A DNA stretch of 64,000 bases, from contig NC_081407.1 of the NCBI RefSeq assembly GCF_030272615.1, forward strand, positions 101,849,897-101,913,896. Direction: 5' to 3'. This DNA comes from Cryptomeria japonica (taxonomy: Eukaryota > Streptophyta > Pinopsida > Cupressales > Cupressaceae). A model generated the notes under the pieces. The model did no database searches and had not been told where the DNA came from. It saw only the letters and a list, made by a program, of their open reading frames with translations. This document shows, one piece after another, positions 24,791 to 37,014 of this stretch. Within the stretch, counting starts at the first letter, position 1. The number at the start of each line of letters is the position of its first letter. The position numbers and the translations under genes were made by a program.

Positions 24791-26763
24791 GTTTCATCAT
24801 CTTGTCCCTAGGACACCATATGACCCCTTAGGGCACCATACGACCCCTTAGGACACCATATGACCCATTAGGACACCATAGAATGCCTTAGGACATCGTA
24901 TGGTTGTAAGGGGTCGTATGGTGTGCTAAGGGATCTTATGGTATCGTTATGTGTCATGTGGTGTCCTAAGGGGTCATATGGCGTGATAAGGGCCCAGGGG
25001 ATTTGAACTTATTTTTGTAAGTAGTATTGGCACTACTTTTTATATTGTAATACTGGTTCATCTTTTCGCCTTGGGACACTATATGACCCCTTAGGACACC
25101 ATACGACCCCTTAGGATATTATATGATCCTACTTGGGGTCATATGGTGTCATTAGGGGTTATGTGGGGTCCTAAGGGGTTGTATGGTATGCTAAGGGTCC
25201 GGGTGATCTGAACTTATTTTTGTAAGCAATATTGGCACTCCTTTTTTATGTTGTAATAATGGTTCATCTTGCTCCCTCATGACACCATATGACCCTTTAG
25301 GACACCACATGACCCCTTAGGACACCGTACGACTCGTTAGGATATCATATGGTCCTACTTGGGGTTGTATGGTATTCTAAGGGGTCATATGGTGTCGTTA
25401 AGGGTCATGTGGGGTCCTAAGGGTTCGTATGGTGTGCTATGGGCCTAGATAATCTGAATTTATTTTTGTAAGTAGTATTGGAACTACTTTTATATTGTAA
25501 TAATGGTTCATCTTTCCCACTCAGAACACCATATGATTCCTTAGGACACCATATGACCCTTTAGGACATCATACGACCCCTTAGGATATCATATGGACCT
25601 AAGGGGTCATGCAATGTGCTAAGGGTTCATATGGTGTCTTTAGGGGTCTTGTGGGGTCCTAATGGGGTCACACGTGTTAGAACATCATATGAGCCCTTAG
25701 GACACCATACGACCCCTTAGGACATTGTATGGTCCTAAGGGGTCATGTCGTGTGCTAAGGGGTCTTATGGTGTCATTAGGGGTCATGTGGGGTCCTAATG
25801 GGGCCACACATGTTTTACAACACCATATAACCCCTTAAGACACCATATGACCCCTTAAGACATCATATGCTCGTAAGGGGTCAGTGGTGTGTTAAGGGGT
25901 CACATGATTTTGTTAGGGGTCATGTGGGGTCCTAATTGGGCCACATGTGTTACAACACCATATGACCCCTTAGGACACCATACAACCCCTTACGATATCA
26001 TATGGTCCTAAGGGGTCATGTGGTGTGCTAAGGGGTCATATGGTGTCTTTAGGGGCCTTGTGGGGTCCTAATGGGGCTACATATGTGTTAGAACACCATA
26101 TGACCCCTTAGGACACCATACCACCCCTTGGTTCATATGGCGTCGTTAGGGGTCTTTGGAGTCCTAATGAGGCCACACATGTATTAGAACACCATATGAC
26201 CCCTTAGGACACCATACAACCCCTTAGGACATCGTATGGTCCTAAGAGGTCATGTGGTGTGCTAAGGGGTTATATGATATCATTAAGAGTCTTGTGGGGT
26301 CCTAATGGGGCTGCACATGTGATAGAACACTATATGACCCCTTAGGACACCATATGACCCCTTAGGATATCATATGGTCCTAAGGGGTCATGTGGTATTC
26401 TAAGGGGTCATATGGTGTCGTGAGGGGTCATGTGGAGTCCTAATGGTGCGACACGTGTTACAACACTATATGACCCATTAGGACACCATATGACACCTTA
26501 GGACATCATATGCTTCTAAGGGGTCACATGGGGTCCTAATTGAGGCACACATGTGTTACAACACCATATAAGCCCTTAGGACACTATATGACCCCTTAAG
26601 ATATCATACATGGTCCTAAGGGGTAATATGGTGCCATTGGGGGTCATGCGGGGTCCTAATGGGGTCGCACATGTGTCAGTACATCATATGGTCTCAAGAG
26701 GTCATATGGTGTGGTAAGGGACCTTATATGATTTCATTAGGGGTTATGTGGGGTGCTAAGGGG

Positions 26764-26768
<5 letters not shown>
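24791..26768. repeat. Minisatellite of CCCCTTAGG-type units, with inverted half-units
   Basis: The element ACACCATATGACCCCTTAGG and its reverse complement alternate throughout almost 2 kb. The left part (to about 25500) has four larger units of 200 to 265 bp. Each opens with a spacer containing GAACTTATTTTTGTAAG and ATATTGTAATA (24735, 25005, 25210, 25455). The right part is built from units of roughly 150 bp that include GGGGTCCTAATGGGG and ACACATGTGTTA. Every unit can fold back on itself. There is no meaningful coding frame. Confidence 0.85.
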
Positions 26769-26832
<64 letters not shown>

Positions 26833-26998
26833 AGAGGGTGGGAATACAATGTGCTAAGATATTGAGATATATATATATATATATAGATATATATATGTAT
26901 ACATACACATACACATATTACATACATATACATACATACACATACACATATTATATACATATATATGTATTTCTATATATTAGAATGGTTTTATGTTG
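26769..26998. repeat. (GA)n followed by (TA)n/(ACAT)n microsatellites
   Basis: A GA dinucleotide run of about 55 bp (26772-26827) is followed after 40 bp by TA and ACATAC/ACACAT runs (26866-26998). They lie directly at the right edge of the CCCCTTAGG minisatellite. Confidence 0.9.
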
Positions 26999-28009
26999 AC
27001 ATAACTCATATGGTTTTTTCTCTCTTTAAAACGCATATGGTATTTTTCTTTTTGTAACCCTGTATGTGTTTTTGTTTCTACGAACCCTATACGCGCTATT
27101 AGTTAAAAAAAACTTGTATGCATTTAATGTGTTTAGACTTGTGAATAGGCTTGGATGAAAAGGCTGAGGGTTGAGAGTTTTATTTCCCTCCATTTCCCTC
27201 CTTTTTGATGTTTTTGTTTTATCAAATTGGTTTCTCAACTTTGTCATCATCGGGTTTACACCTTATCAACTGGGTATTTCTAAAATTGCACCATATTTTC
27301 ACCCATCTTCTAAGATTTCTAACCATATAATTTTTTTTAAAAATTTTAACAACAATAACATATTAATCTTGAATTTCTTTTACTAGTGTCTCTGTAGTTC
27401 TCAGAGACATATGTGTACCATTTTTTTCATAACTTTTGATATACTTATCCAAATTTTTTTTTAAATGATATATTATTGTAGTGCACTTGATTCCATACAC
27501 TTTTTAAAAAAATGTATTTTTTTATTATTTTGGTGCAAGTTATGCTTCGTGCACGAACAAGTGTACCTAATTTTCAGGATGTGCTTGATTCAAAAAATCA
27601 TAAAAGAAAACACCCAACAAAAAATTACAAAAAATAACACAAATTCTAGTGCTCACTCTTAAATATCTTTCTACCAAAGGATTTATCAAAATACTAAATA
27701 TAACTATGACTTTTTTGATGCGCATGTCAAACACTATGTTATGTTTTTCAGAAAAAATCAGGATCTATTTTTCATGTGCGAAGGATTTGACCCCCTTAAT
27801 CTTATCCAATTTTTTAAAAAATTAGTAGAACTTGGAAACTAGTTTCAGAGTAGTATAATCTTTGTTCTTTGAGTATCTTCATATTTTGAGTGGATGTCTC
27901 TCAAATTTCTCCTCCAAGTTCAGGTTTAGCTAATTTTAGAAAAAAAGGTGTCCACTTATACCCCTCTTTTTGCACACCATCTTGGTGCACTTACCCTACT
28001 TAATCCATA
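26999..28009. other. AT-rich spacer
   Basis: No gene is supported. The short frames are rich in Phe, Leu and Asn codons, as expected of T-rich DNA. Confidence 0.5.
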
Positions 28010-28493
28010 GAATATTTAACCTTGTTCTGATAAAAAAATAATAAAAAATATAAAAATGAAACACCATGCACATGAGAACACTAGATTTACGTGGAAAACC
28101 CAAAGAGGGGAAATGATAGTGAGATTCAACTCACAATATATGCAATGATTACAATATAGTTTTAGTCTCACTACCAAGGAAGTTCTCTGCTCTTTGAAGA
28201 ACTTGAAGGCTAGAGCACTCTGCTCCGGGGAAAGATATAAAGCTACAATCTAAAGATCACTTCTGTAGAGCAGGATACAATGAATATATAAATGAGCAAT
28301 AAGTAGACCTTCAAAAATTCTACCTTCGATAATCTCCAAACATGACTTGTCCTTGAATCTTTGTCTGAAGTGACCAACTCCACAACAATCACCACACATT
28401 GATCTTGTCAAAATGGATGTGTGTACCTTGTTCAACTCACACATCCACTCACCCACTTTCACATTTTCTTACGCACACTCATACCATCAACAT
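28010..28493 (-). repeat. Probable copia LTR fragment
   Basis: On the minus strand TGTTGATGGTATGAGTG (28493 downwards) could be an LTR start. Further on, GGTTTTCCACGTAAATCTAG (about 28090-28110) is the kind of text seen near the 3' end of many plant copia LTRs. No adjacent internal domain or paired LTR was found, so this may be a solo or partial LTR. Confidence 0.4.
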
Positions 28494-28993
28494 CAACTTG
28501 ATATTATATATATATAATCTTCTTTATTGCAAACATCAATTAAGTCAACCAAAATAGAGGACAAGAATAGTATCTAACAAGTTGACTACCAAAACATAGT
28601 TATGGTGAGAACAATCCAATCTAAGAGATAGAGAGTACCTAATGACATCTTATCACTTATTTCCAAGTAGGCAAGAAAAATTCACACACTATCATTCATC
28701 CTCTAATAGTCAAGAATAAGGTAACATGTAGATACACTAATCAACATACCGCAAGTCATCCCAAAATATACCTTCCAAATGAACCAGGAAAATGCATATC
28801 CCCATATGCCAATTTAGGACCCAAAGTCAATGCAACATAAACTCCTAAGAAAGTAGAGACATCCAAGAATTTAACACATGCCAAGGAACAACACCAATCA
28901 ACTGAACCAAAGTAGTTACCCTAAAATATAGATTCCAATCACCTTTCATCACCAAACAAACCATCTAACATCATGTAGAGTATATTAGTGTAG
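28494..28993. other. Spacer without recognisable content
   Basis: Nothing recognised apart from a short TA run at about 28504-28516. Confidence 0.5.
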
Positions 28994-29771
28994 TGTCATA
29001 AAATTGTGACCCTAGCAATTTTTGACAGCATTAGGGTCCTCACACATGCGATTTTGAATCCTCTAGCCTGATCGGAGACTAGAGATTGCTCAGCTCTCAA
29101 AAGCAGCTTATTCCTTGGCCTCTGCATCACCCCATCCGCACTCTTCCCTGGAGACTGGGGTAGGATAGGGGCATGGAGCCACTATCCCCCCTTGGATAGG
29201 GGTGTGGCGCCCCTATCCCTACCCTATTTTGGGGCAAGACCCTTCCTAGGGTTGCATTATTTGTTGTGCATCGGGCGAGAAAATCCCCCGATGTCGACCC
29301 GTGATGAAAATCAAATCCACTAACATGTATATAAGGGGCCTTCGTCCTCTCATTTTTATAAGTTAGAAGTTCAATAAGTTGAAGTTGGATAATATTGGAG
29401 TGTGTCAAGTTGCATAAGCGATCAAGCATTCAAGAGAATTCTTTTCTAGCAATGAGCATTCTCAAGTCTCCCTTCAAGGCTAGGTGTTGCATCCAAGTCA
29501 AGGATTCAACCATTGAAGAGGACATTGATTTCAACAATTAATTCCACACAAGAATTTCTATCAACATTGCTACCACAACCTCCCTTGAGGTGATTTACAA
29601 TTCAATCTTTCATTTACATCTACTTGCAACTACTTTCTTTCATTACTTGGTTAATTCCAAAACTGGGGTTTGACCTAAAGGAAAACCCCCAATCCCAACC
29701 CATTTTCCTCTCTTTTCTATGTGTAGGTTGCAGGTATGAAACTGTACTTTCAGATTCGAGCTACATTTGCA
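28994..29771 (+). repeat. Ty3/gypsy-like LTR, copy 2
   Basis: It starts TGTCATAAAATTGTGACCC and ends CTACATTTGCA, 778 bp. It has TATATAAGG at about 29329 followed by GCGATCAAGCATTC and, near the end, CCCAACCCATTTTCC and CTATGTGTAGGTTG. These landmarks match copy 1 at 12814-13588, which is in the opposite orientation. GAGACGA follows it, similar to the GAGATGA next to copy 1, so a few bases of internal sequence remain. No target-site duplication and no second LTR were identified. Confidence 0.65.
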
Positions 29772-31019
29772 GAGACGAAAAAACTCTTTTCATTTTGTGG
29801 ATTTTTAGGAGGATCGTGTACGTTCCCACCATGGTTTGGGCAAATTTTCTTCATATTCAGAGGGTGACTTCATCTCAACACACTAATACATTTGGCCTAA
29901 AATTCCGACGGAGGTTTCCGATGGAGAAGGTATATTGTGATCAAATTTGATTTTTTTTTTTTTAAATGCCTGATTTCGTCGGAATTCCGATGATAATGCA
30001 ACATTTGGTTTCGACAGAGAAGGAATTGGCAATGACATTTGGGTTTTTTTAGAAAAAGTGCCCGCGTTCGTCGAAATTCCGACAACCGCATGCATTACTT
30101 AAAAAAAAAAAAAAAGACCAAGTCATTTCATAAATCCCGCCTCTTCGTCTCACCTCTGCCATTACAAAATCCTACCTCTACAGGGAACTTGTGGGTTTAA
30201 TCGTCAGCTATCCTAGTTATCTACTACTAGTGCTCCAGCCGCAGAATAAAGTGGTTCCTCCCATGTCGATTCCAGCAAAAGAATCTGAATCGATTATGCA
30301 CTCAAGAAGTTGTGGGTGGGGGTCTAGTAAGTCGAGAAGTTATTGTTGGGCCATCCCCCGATGAACATGAAGGAGGGAGGTGGACATAGGTTCCCTGCAG
30401 GTTTAATCATTGCAAGATGTAGGAATGGTCAGCTATCGTAGCGCCACTTTCCTTTCCTTTCGCATTTGAGCCAAAGGATGTGTTTGTCAGGGTGGTGCCA
30501 TTTCAATTATCATCGCTTCACTCTAAATTGGGCATTACAAGATCCGATTGAAGAAAAAAGGTATGGTATAATCAGCAAATTCATTGTTATACATATTCAA
30601 ATATTTAGATTCAAAGTTTATTATAGATTTATCAGATTAATTGCCAATATCAAAGATGGTGAGAGGTTTCTGTAATATGATATGATCGATTTAAAAGGAG
30701 AATTTCTTACAAGACCTAAATCGTTGAACAATCCTACAATCATGTATTAATTAAACATTGCATTTTAAATAATGAACAATATAGTAAGCCTGAAACATAT
30801 TAACACTACTTTCCATATTTAAAATATATCCTAATTAAGGAGAGAGATGACCTAAACCTGCGTGATCGAGTGCCATTATATAAAATATATCCTAATTATA
30901 GATGCTGGTAGATATGGTTGTGACAGAAAAACCTTGTTGCAGAACCGTGAGAACATTGTGTAGTGATCGAGTGCTATTTTTTGTCGGTGTCATGGAAGGG
31001 AGCATAAGTGTACCGTTAG
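29772..31019. other. Intergenic stretch with repeated TTCCGA-type motifs
   Basis: No gene. AATTCCGACGG (29899), TCGTCGGAATTCCGATG (29975) and TCGTCGAAATTCCGACA (30068) form partial inverted and direct repeats. TAAAATATATCCTAATTA occurs at about 30820 and 30877. Confidence 0.45.
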
Positions 31020-31360
31020 GAAGGTGGTATAAAATGGAAGCTGAGAGGTGGGTTAGGATAAGATAGGGAGGTAAGTGATGAAGGATGTAATTGTGAAAGA
31101 GTAAGTTAGGATATGTTAGGGGTTTAGAAGGTAGGAAAGTGAATGGGGGGAGATAAAAGGATGTGAAGGATGGAATGGGGTTAGGTAGGTGAACTAAAAG
31201 TAAGTGTGTATGAGGTTAAGGTTTAGGATAGGATGTAGAAAAGTGGAGGAGGTTAAGATAGGGGATATGAAAGGTAGATGGAAGGTAATAATGATAGGAA
31301 GTGAGGTAAAGGTTATGAGGTGTGGGTTAGAAAATAGGGTGTAGGAAATGGAAGGAAGGG
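31020..31360. repeat. Purine-rich, cytosine-poor tract
   Basis: About 340 bp of the plus strand is composed almost wholly of A, G and T, with many GGTTAGG, GGATAGG and GGAAGG words and very few C residues. It is not a simple tandem repeat. No coding frame supports it. Confidence 0.65.
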
Positions 31361-33299
31361 TCATATCACTTTGAGACTTTTCACCAAGATGAGTAGCCTG
31401 AGTATGGACCTCAAATCTTACAAGCCATGAGGATCCACTTGCAATAGAGGAGCATATACTTTCATCTTGGGAGCTTATTAGGAGTTCACCTTGAATTTGG
31501 GAAATACACATAGAGGAGATAGAATATTGATCAATACACATTACCTAGCCTCATCATGCATAAATACAAGAGGTATAGACTATAGCAAGCACATATCATT
31601 AGCCAAAGGATCATATTTGAGAGTTGCTTCATCTCCAATCCTCTACTTTTTTAAGAACCACAAATGGGGTTGAGGATAAGTCTTGGCTACTTAGCTTGGA
31701 CTTATGCTTTGGGTTGCATCTATATGTGAGCAACCTAAAGGCATAATTTTGAATGCAATTTTTGAGAGGACTTGCTTCCACCTTGTGGTACTGGGAGGAT
31801 AAAATGCACCAACTCACATTGGAAACCCTCTCCAGATACCATTTTGGAGTGCTTCAAAGTGTGTTCTATTTCAAAATATTTTTGATAGAGATGCATAGAT
31901 GAGTTTCACAATTTAGATAATAAGGTTTCATAGTAGCTCAACATGAGAGTTAGTTTTTGGAGTTCTTGTAGTTTGTAGATTACATTCAAGACAAGTTACT
32001 TGTCAATTATTTCATTAGGGGTGGAAAGCCCAAAATTTCAATTTTCCTACACATGGCCAATCCAAATGACTTTAGGGTTGCTATGGCAAAGTATCTTATG
32101 GAAAAGGAGGTACATGGGAGGACACAAGAGGCATGAGATAAGTTTGTAACCTTGATGAAGGGACTAAAGTGTCCATAGGCATCCCCATCCTTCAAAGGAT
32201 AATTTAGAATTACCATATGATTTACAAAGAAAAACCTAATAGTATCAATATTAGGGACAAAGGTCTAGAGCATAGTAGGGGCCATAGGGTAGTCACATGT
32301 GACCATCATCGACACAAGGATATTTTAGGTATGAGAGACTATAGGGCTATCAAGCTAGGCCTTCTATGACTCAACAACCTTTTAGGGGAGAATCTAGTGT
32401 TTTTAGTAGTTAGGATCTTCTAATTATGGTGGGACCTAGCCAACATAGGGTTATATGAGAGGCACATGTTATGTATATGTTAGTATCAGACAGCGAGTGC
32501 CCACAAGGTTTTAGAGTAGGTGAACACCATCCTAGGATGTCAAAGTAGATAGTTGATATGTGGGTCTTTACCCTCCCAAACACCCAAAGGTCAAAGGAAG
32601 ATTCACTATTGCAACACTCATTTTTTGTGATAGTCTCAAGCACTCAAGACAGTCACTCCTTTCATGGCCATTCTTCTTCACACAACACTCTCTAACATTA
32701 ATTATGATGATAGTGTACCTCCTTAAACATTCCACCAACACCTAACTCAATACCAAACTCTTTCCCAATCTCGCTAATGGACTAATTAACTCAACTCACT
32801 GTGAAATTGTGATGGTCAATGCAAGGTTTAGGATAGTAGTAATTAGGATCTTCTAATTATGGTGGGGCCTAGCCAACATAGGGTTATATGAGATAGGGGT
32901 AAGTTCAACAGTGATGTGTATTAAATTGTCATCAAAGTTTCCTGTTAGTGTTACTTTGTATCAGCATTAACCACTTATTGTCATGGGAATCAACTAATAG
33001 ACAACATAGATATTTATCATCAACCTCCTTTTTTTTCACCAAAGGGATAAAAATTTATTAAACACGACGAGAATTACAGAGCAAGAAAGTAGATACATAA
33101 CCTAATCTAATCTCCATTTGAATAACCTAAGAAGGTAGATACAACTAAATAATCTTGAAAGAATTGCATATGAAGGGCACTATTAGAAAAGAACTTATGT
33201 ACCATGCTAGTCTATGTAGCTATTACTAATTATTGCATAGAAATAGATACATGTGTTAGAATGTGTTGAAATAGTAGCTAGCTCAAATAGGACAGACCC
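31361..33299. other. Intergenic stretch with a spaced direct repeat
   Basis: No gene. A segment of about 53 bp (TTAGGATCTTCTAATTATGG, then GGGTTATATGAGA) occurs at about 32410-32462 and again at 32841-32893. The intervening ~380 bp could be an insertion, but no typical termini are seen. Confidence 0.5.
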
Positions 33300-33445
33300 T
33301 ATAAATGTAACTTTTAATTTGGTCTAACCCTAATTGGGTGATGTAACTTGTGGTCCTATATTGAATGTAACTTGTAGATAGGGTGATGTAACTTGTGTTC
33401 CTATATTGAATGTAACTTGTAATTTGGTCTGAATGTAACCAAGGA
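33300..33445. repeat. Short tandem repeat with ATGTAACTTGT core
   Basis: GGGTGATGTAACTTGTG followed by TCCTATATTGAATGTAACTT occurs twice with a period near 55 bp, flanked by partial copies (TGTAACTTTTAATTTGGTCT, TGTAACTTGTAATTTGGTCT). Confidence 0.75.
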
Positions 33446-33714
33446 TAAATATTCAAAAAGTATAATAATTACACTAATACATATATCACTCTCATGCCTT
33501 CCTTAATTTGATATAAGGTCCCTCTATCCTGTTAATGCACTATAGCCTCAGTAAGATAAATTATTGAATGAGAGATAAATGAAGTCTCTCATTCAATCAT
33601 CTATCCTATCGATAAAATATGATGAAGACTTCAAGCTATTGTTCCTTCATTTGATCGATGATCATTCTTAAATTTGCATATATTCAACCATACTTGTAAA
33701 GTTCAATCAATGCT

Positions 33715-33990
33715 TAACTACCGATAACCATCGGTTGTAAATCTCATAGCACAGAATATCGATTGGTATTGGTTTACATTAAAACCAATGCACTCCGATT
33801 AATATTGGTTAACATATTAACTATGAACACCGATTGTTATCGGGTTTAACCAATGCACTCTGATTAATATCGGTTAATATATTAACTGTGAACATTGATT
33901 GTTATCGGGCTTAACAAATACATATCGATTAGTATCGGTTGTCTTGCATATGATAGACACGTCGATTAAGTATCAGGTGGTTTGTTAAGT
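33715..33990. repeat. Tandem repeat of ~80-bp units rich in ATCGGTT
   Basis: Units containing CCAATGCACTC, GATTAATAT, GGTTAA and CGATTGTTATCGGG repeat with a period of about 80 bp (33785, 33865 and degenerate flanks). ATCGGTT and its reverse complement AACCGAT-like words alternate, so the units are partly palindromic. Confidence 0.7.
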
Positions 33991-34002
33991 GATATATACA
34001 CC

Positions 34003-34757
34003 GATGAAATATTTGGGCATAAAATAGATGAAATGCACTCCATACTACTGCTGCACAATATTTTGGTCGATGATATTTTTAAAATAGTAAAGGAAGGTGT
34101 ATGGAACAACCAAATTTTTATCATTACAAACAATAAATATTTTAAGATCCTTTTATGATGTGTAAGTTGAGAATATTTTATGAAAGGTCCCTAATTGGAT
34201 ACATTTTAAACTGAATGTTTGATTGCTTGTTCACTTGGAATTGAATTGATTTTATAATTAAGAGATCACTTGAATTGTAGGTAAACCCCTTCAAATGACA
34301 GGGTAGGCTTCCTTTTATACTTAATATATGTCTTGAAAGCATTTTATCCCGATGACTTTAAATTAAAGTACTTTCTCCTGTATCTAGTATTGGTGGAGCA
34401 GAGGTTGCATTGCATCGACCTAGGATACATATTTCCACAGATACAACACAAGTTAAATGTATCCCAGGTCGATGCAAAGCAACCTCTACTCCAGAGATTA
34501 TCGGAAAATAGAGAAAGAACTTTAATTTAATGCCATCAAGATAAAAGGCTTTCAAGACAGATAAATGGTATGCAACTGTATCTATTTGGAATGCATTACC
34601 CAAACAACGCAATCGATCAGTCGCCTTTGAAAAGAAAGTGGTATGATGAAATATTTGGGCATAAAATAGATGAAATGCACTCCATACTATTGCTGCACAA
34701 TATTTTGGTCGATGATATTTTTAAAATAGTAAAGGAAGGTGTATGGAACAAGCAAAT
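34003..34757. repeat. Direct repeat pair of ~112 bp
   Basis: 34003-34113 and 34645-34757 share GATGAAATATTTGGGCATAA through GTATGGAACAA with only a few mismatches. The right copy is an open frame on the plus strand (part of 34570-34773, IDEMHSILLLHNILVDD). The segment between them holds a hairpin and a piece of a gypsy-type LTR. Origin unknown. Confidence 0.75.
34333..34555. repeat. Long inverted repeat (hairpin) with ~98-bp arms
   Basis: 34333-34429 and the reverse complement of 34458-34555 align along their whole length, roughly 80 to 85 percent identical by eye, with a 28-nt loop. Each arm can encode the same stretch (KAFYPDDFKLKYF in one, KAFYLDGIKLKFF in the other). A third, single copy of this coding-like stretch is at 37015-37195. 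A transcript through this region would fold into a near perfect double strand. Confidence 0.8.
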
Positions 34758-34773
34758 TCTTAAGCCAGATTAG

Positions 34774-35399
34774 CTACTGCTACAAAATGATGATGGATTC
34801 ACCTTGTATTTGAAATGTCTAAACATTGTCAATCATAAAATGTGCCCCTCCTTAAGGCGGATTTGCTACTGCTGCTCCTTAACAAGCAATTTCTCCACTC
34901 TTACATTCACTGTTTTGGTGATCACCCCGGTTCTCCACCCAATCTGCACATCAACCTGTTAGTAATTTATTGTACATGTTAGAGGAGTGCCACCCCGTGA
35001 ATATTAGGCCTTTTACATTCATGGAATGACCATTCTCATTGTAAATCAACCAAATCAAATGCCAAATTGCACAAATATGTTAGAATAGTCAATGCAACTA
35101 GTCTAAAGTCTGAGACAAATAGAATATCAGTGCATCTTCCCTGCAAATAAGATGTTCAAGGTCTCTTCAATGCATTAGGAATTCAAATACACATGCAAGA
35201 CAAAGTTACCATAAGCCAAAACACCAAAAAAATTCAAGAAAACAAAAATTTGTTGTTATTGCTTGTCCTAGTCTGTACACTAGCATTCTCTGACGTACAA
35301 AGCATTACATCAACCATTTGATCAAAAACTCTTAATTTCTGACACACAAGGTCATAAAATGATTTATTGAACTTGCCTAAACTCTTGTAGACTCCCTAA
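34774..35399. other. Intergenic spacer
   Basis: No recognisable gene or element seen in this 626-bp stretch. Confidence 0.5.
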
Positions 35400-35962
35400 G
35401 CCATAAATTCCTATTACATCTTTTTGTTGGTCCTAAGGTCCTTACTAGGCCCTTTAGGACAAATTACATACTTATTACAATTTTCATCATTAAAGGCCAT
35501 AATGGACCTTAAGACATCATAATTGATTGGCTCTTCACTCCTAAGACCTTCAAAAGTCTTTAATGGCTCCATTGAGTCCTTTGGTCTTCCAAATGCACCT
35601 GCATCAACTTGAATTCTCCTTCAATGCTTGATTGCTTATTCATGAATGTTGTGCTTTAACATGATCATGAATGTTGTGCTTTAACTTGATCATGACTGTT
35701 GATCATGAATGTTGTGCTTTAACTTGAATTCTCCTTCAATGCTTGATGAATGCTTGATTGCTTGTTCACTTGGAATTTAATTGATTTTGTAGTTAAGAGA
35801 TCACTTGAATTGTAGGTAGACCCCTTCAAATGGCAAGGTAGGCATCCTTTTATACCTAATCATACATAAAGTGTTTGAATTTTTTCTCACACATGAGGCA
35901 AGAAATGAGGGGGACCATATTTTGGGTCCCAATCATGAGTCTTGTCAATTTAGGATGTGACA
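35400..35962 (-). repeat. Gypsy-like LTR fragment, copy 3, with a small tandem repeat
   Basis: On the minus strand TGTCACATCCTAAATTGAC (from 35962) resembles the start of LTR copy 1, followed by GTATAAAAGG (about 35855) and AAGCAATCAAGCATTC. The part 35752-35856 is repeated at 34218-34320. Within it CATGAATGTTGTGCTTTAAC occurs three times (35643-35720). The downstream end is not defined. Confidence 0.5.
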
Positions 35963-37014
35963 TGATAAAGTGGGCATCAATGTCTCAAGATCAGATGGAC
36001 CTTAAGTGATTGTCTCCCTTGCATATGATTTATTTGGGTGACAAACTTCACCATTCTACTCACAAGAATTTTATTAAGTCTCAAATATAGGGAAACAGAA
36101 GGCTTCAAATAGAAAAATTGTACATGCAACTAAATCCATTGACTAATTAGAAGAACAAAATTAAGAAATGGTTCGATCATCTGAGAGATGTTGTAGACTT
36201 GCAACTCACCAGCTACTTAGTTTTTGCGGGTAAGAATTTTTCTTGTTTTGGTTATGGTTGTGGTGTTTGTAGGGAGACATTTACAAATTTATATCTATTT
36301 TCACTATTTAATGGTTTATGGGTTTGTAATGGTAATTTAATGTTCTTTCATATTTTTGTATATATTCTTTATAATAGCCTATTATATTGATTTGTTCTAT
36401 TATGGATAATGGTGTGGGTCAGACGGCTTTGCCATCGGTGCATGAAAGCATTGCAGGAGTTCTACTTTTAAAAATTGCATAAAACATTTATTATTTATTT
36501 GATTCAGTGTTATTTGCAAAAAAAGATTATCAATGATGTTTCCTTTCTCCAAGAATTGTCTACGATCTTTCCGTCAGATAATATGTAACATCGAACGACT
36601 AAATCTTTTCTTTACAAATGCTTATTTTTTTAAATTATTATCTGAGCATGAATTAAAATTTATATATGTACGGAAGTGGAACATACAAGTTGAAGAGTCA
36701 TGTGCAAGTAAATTTCATAAAAGAAAGCAAGCATACATTATCTTGAATGACATGGAAACAAGCTCAATAGTTGCCTAGAAGAGAGCAATTGGAGAAAAGC
36801 AGAGGAAAGTGTTAAAGGGTGATAAATACATAGAGAGTATGCAATACAAACAAACAATGTCTGGAGTGTGTGATGTGACACCTCTAATACATTCTTGAAA
36901 AGTGGGAAGAATGGATCTTGGTTTGGGTGGGGCCAAGTCAGGTGGCTCCTCTAGAGGTTGACGAGATACAAATCATATTAGGATTTGAAAAAGATCACAC
37001 TCGTGGAACTTCGT
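35963..37014. other. Intergenic stretch with unassigned frames
   Basis: No gene recognised. Plus-strand frames at 36199-36390 and 36533-36778 are weak and match no family I know. The second could be the upstream part of the unidentified coding relic at 37015-37195. Confidence 0.4.

Noticed and set aside
24791-26768. CRISPR-like array
   Set aside because: Repeats are degenerate, alternate in orientation and lack unique spacers of constant length, and the context is a plant nuclear genome.
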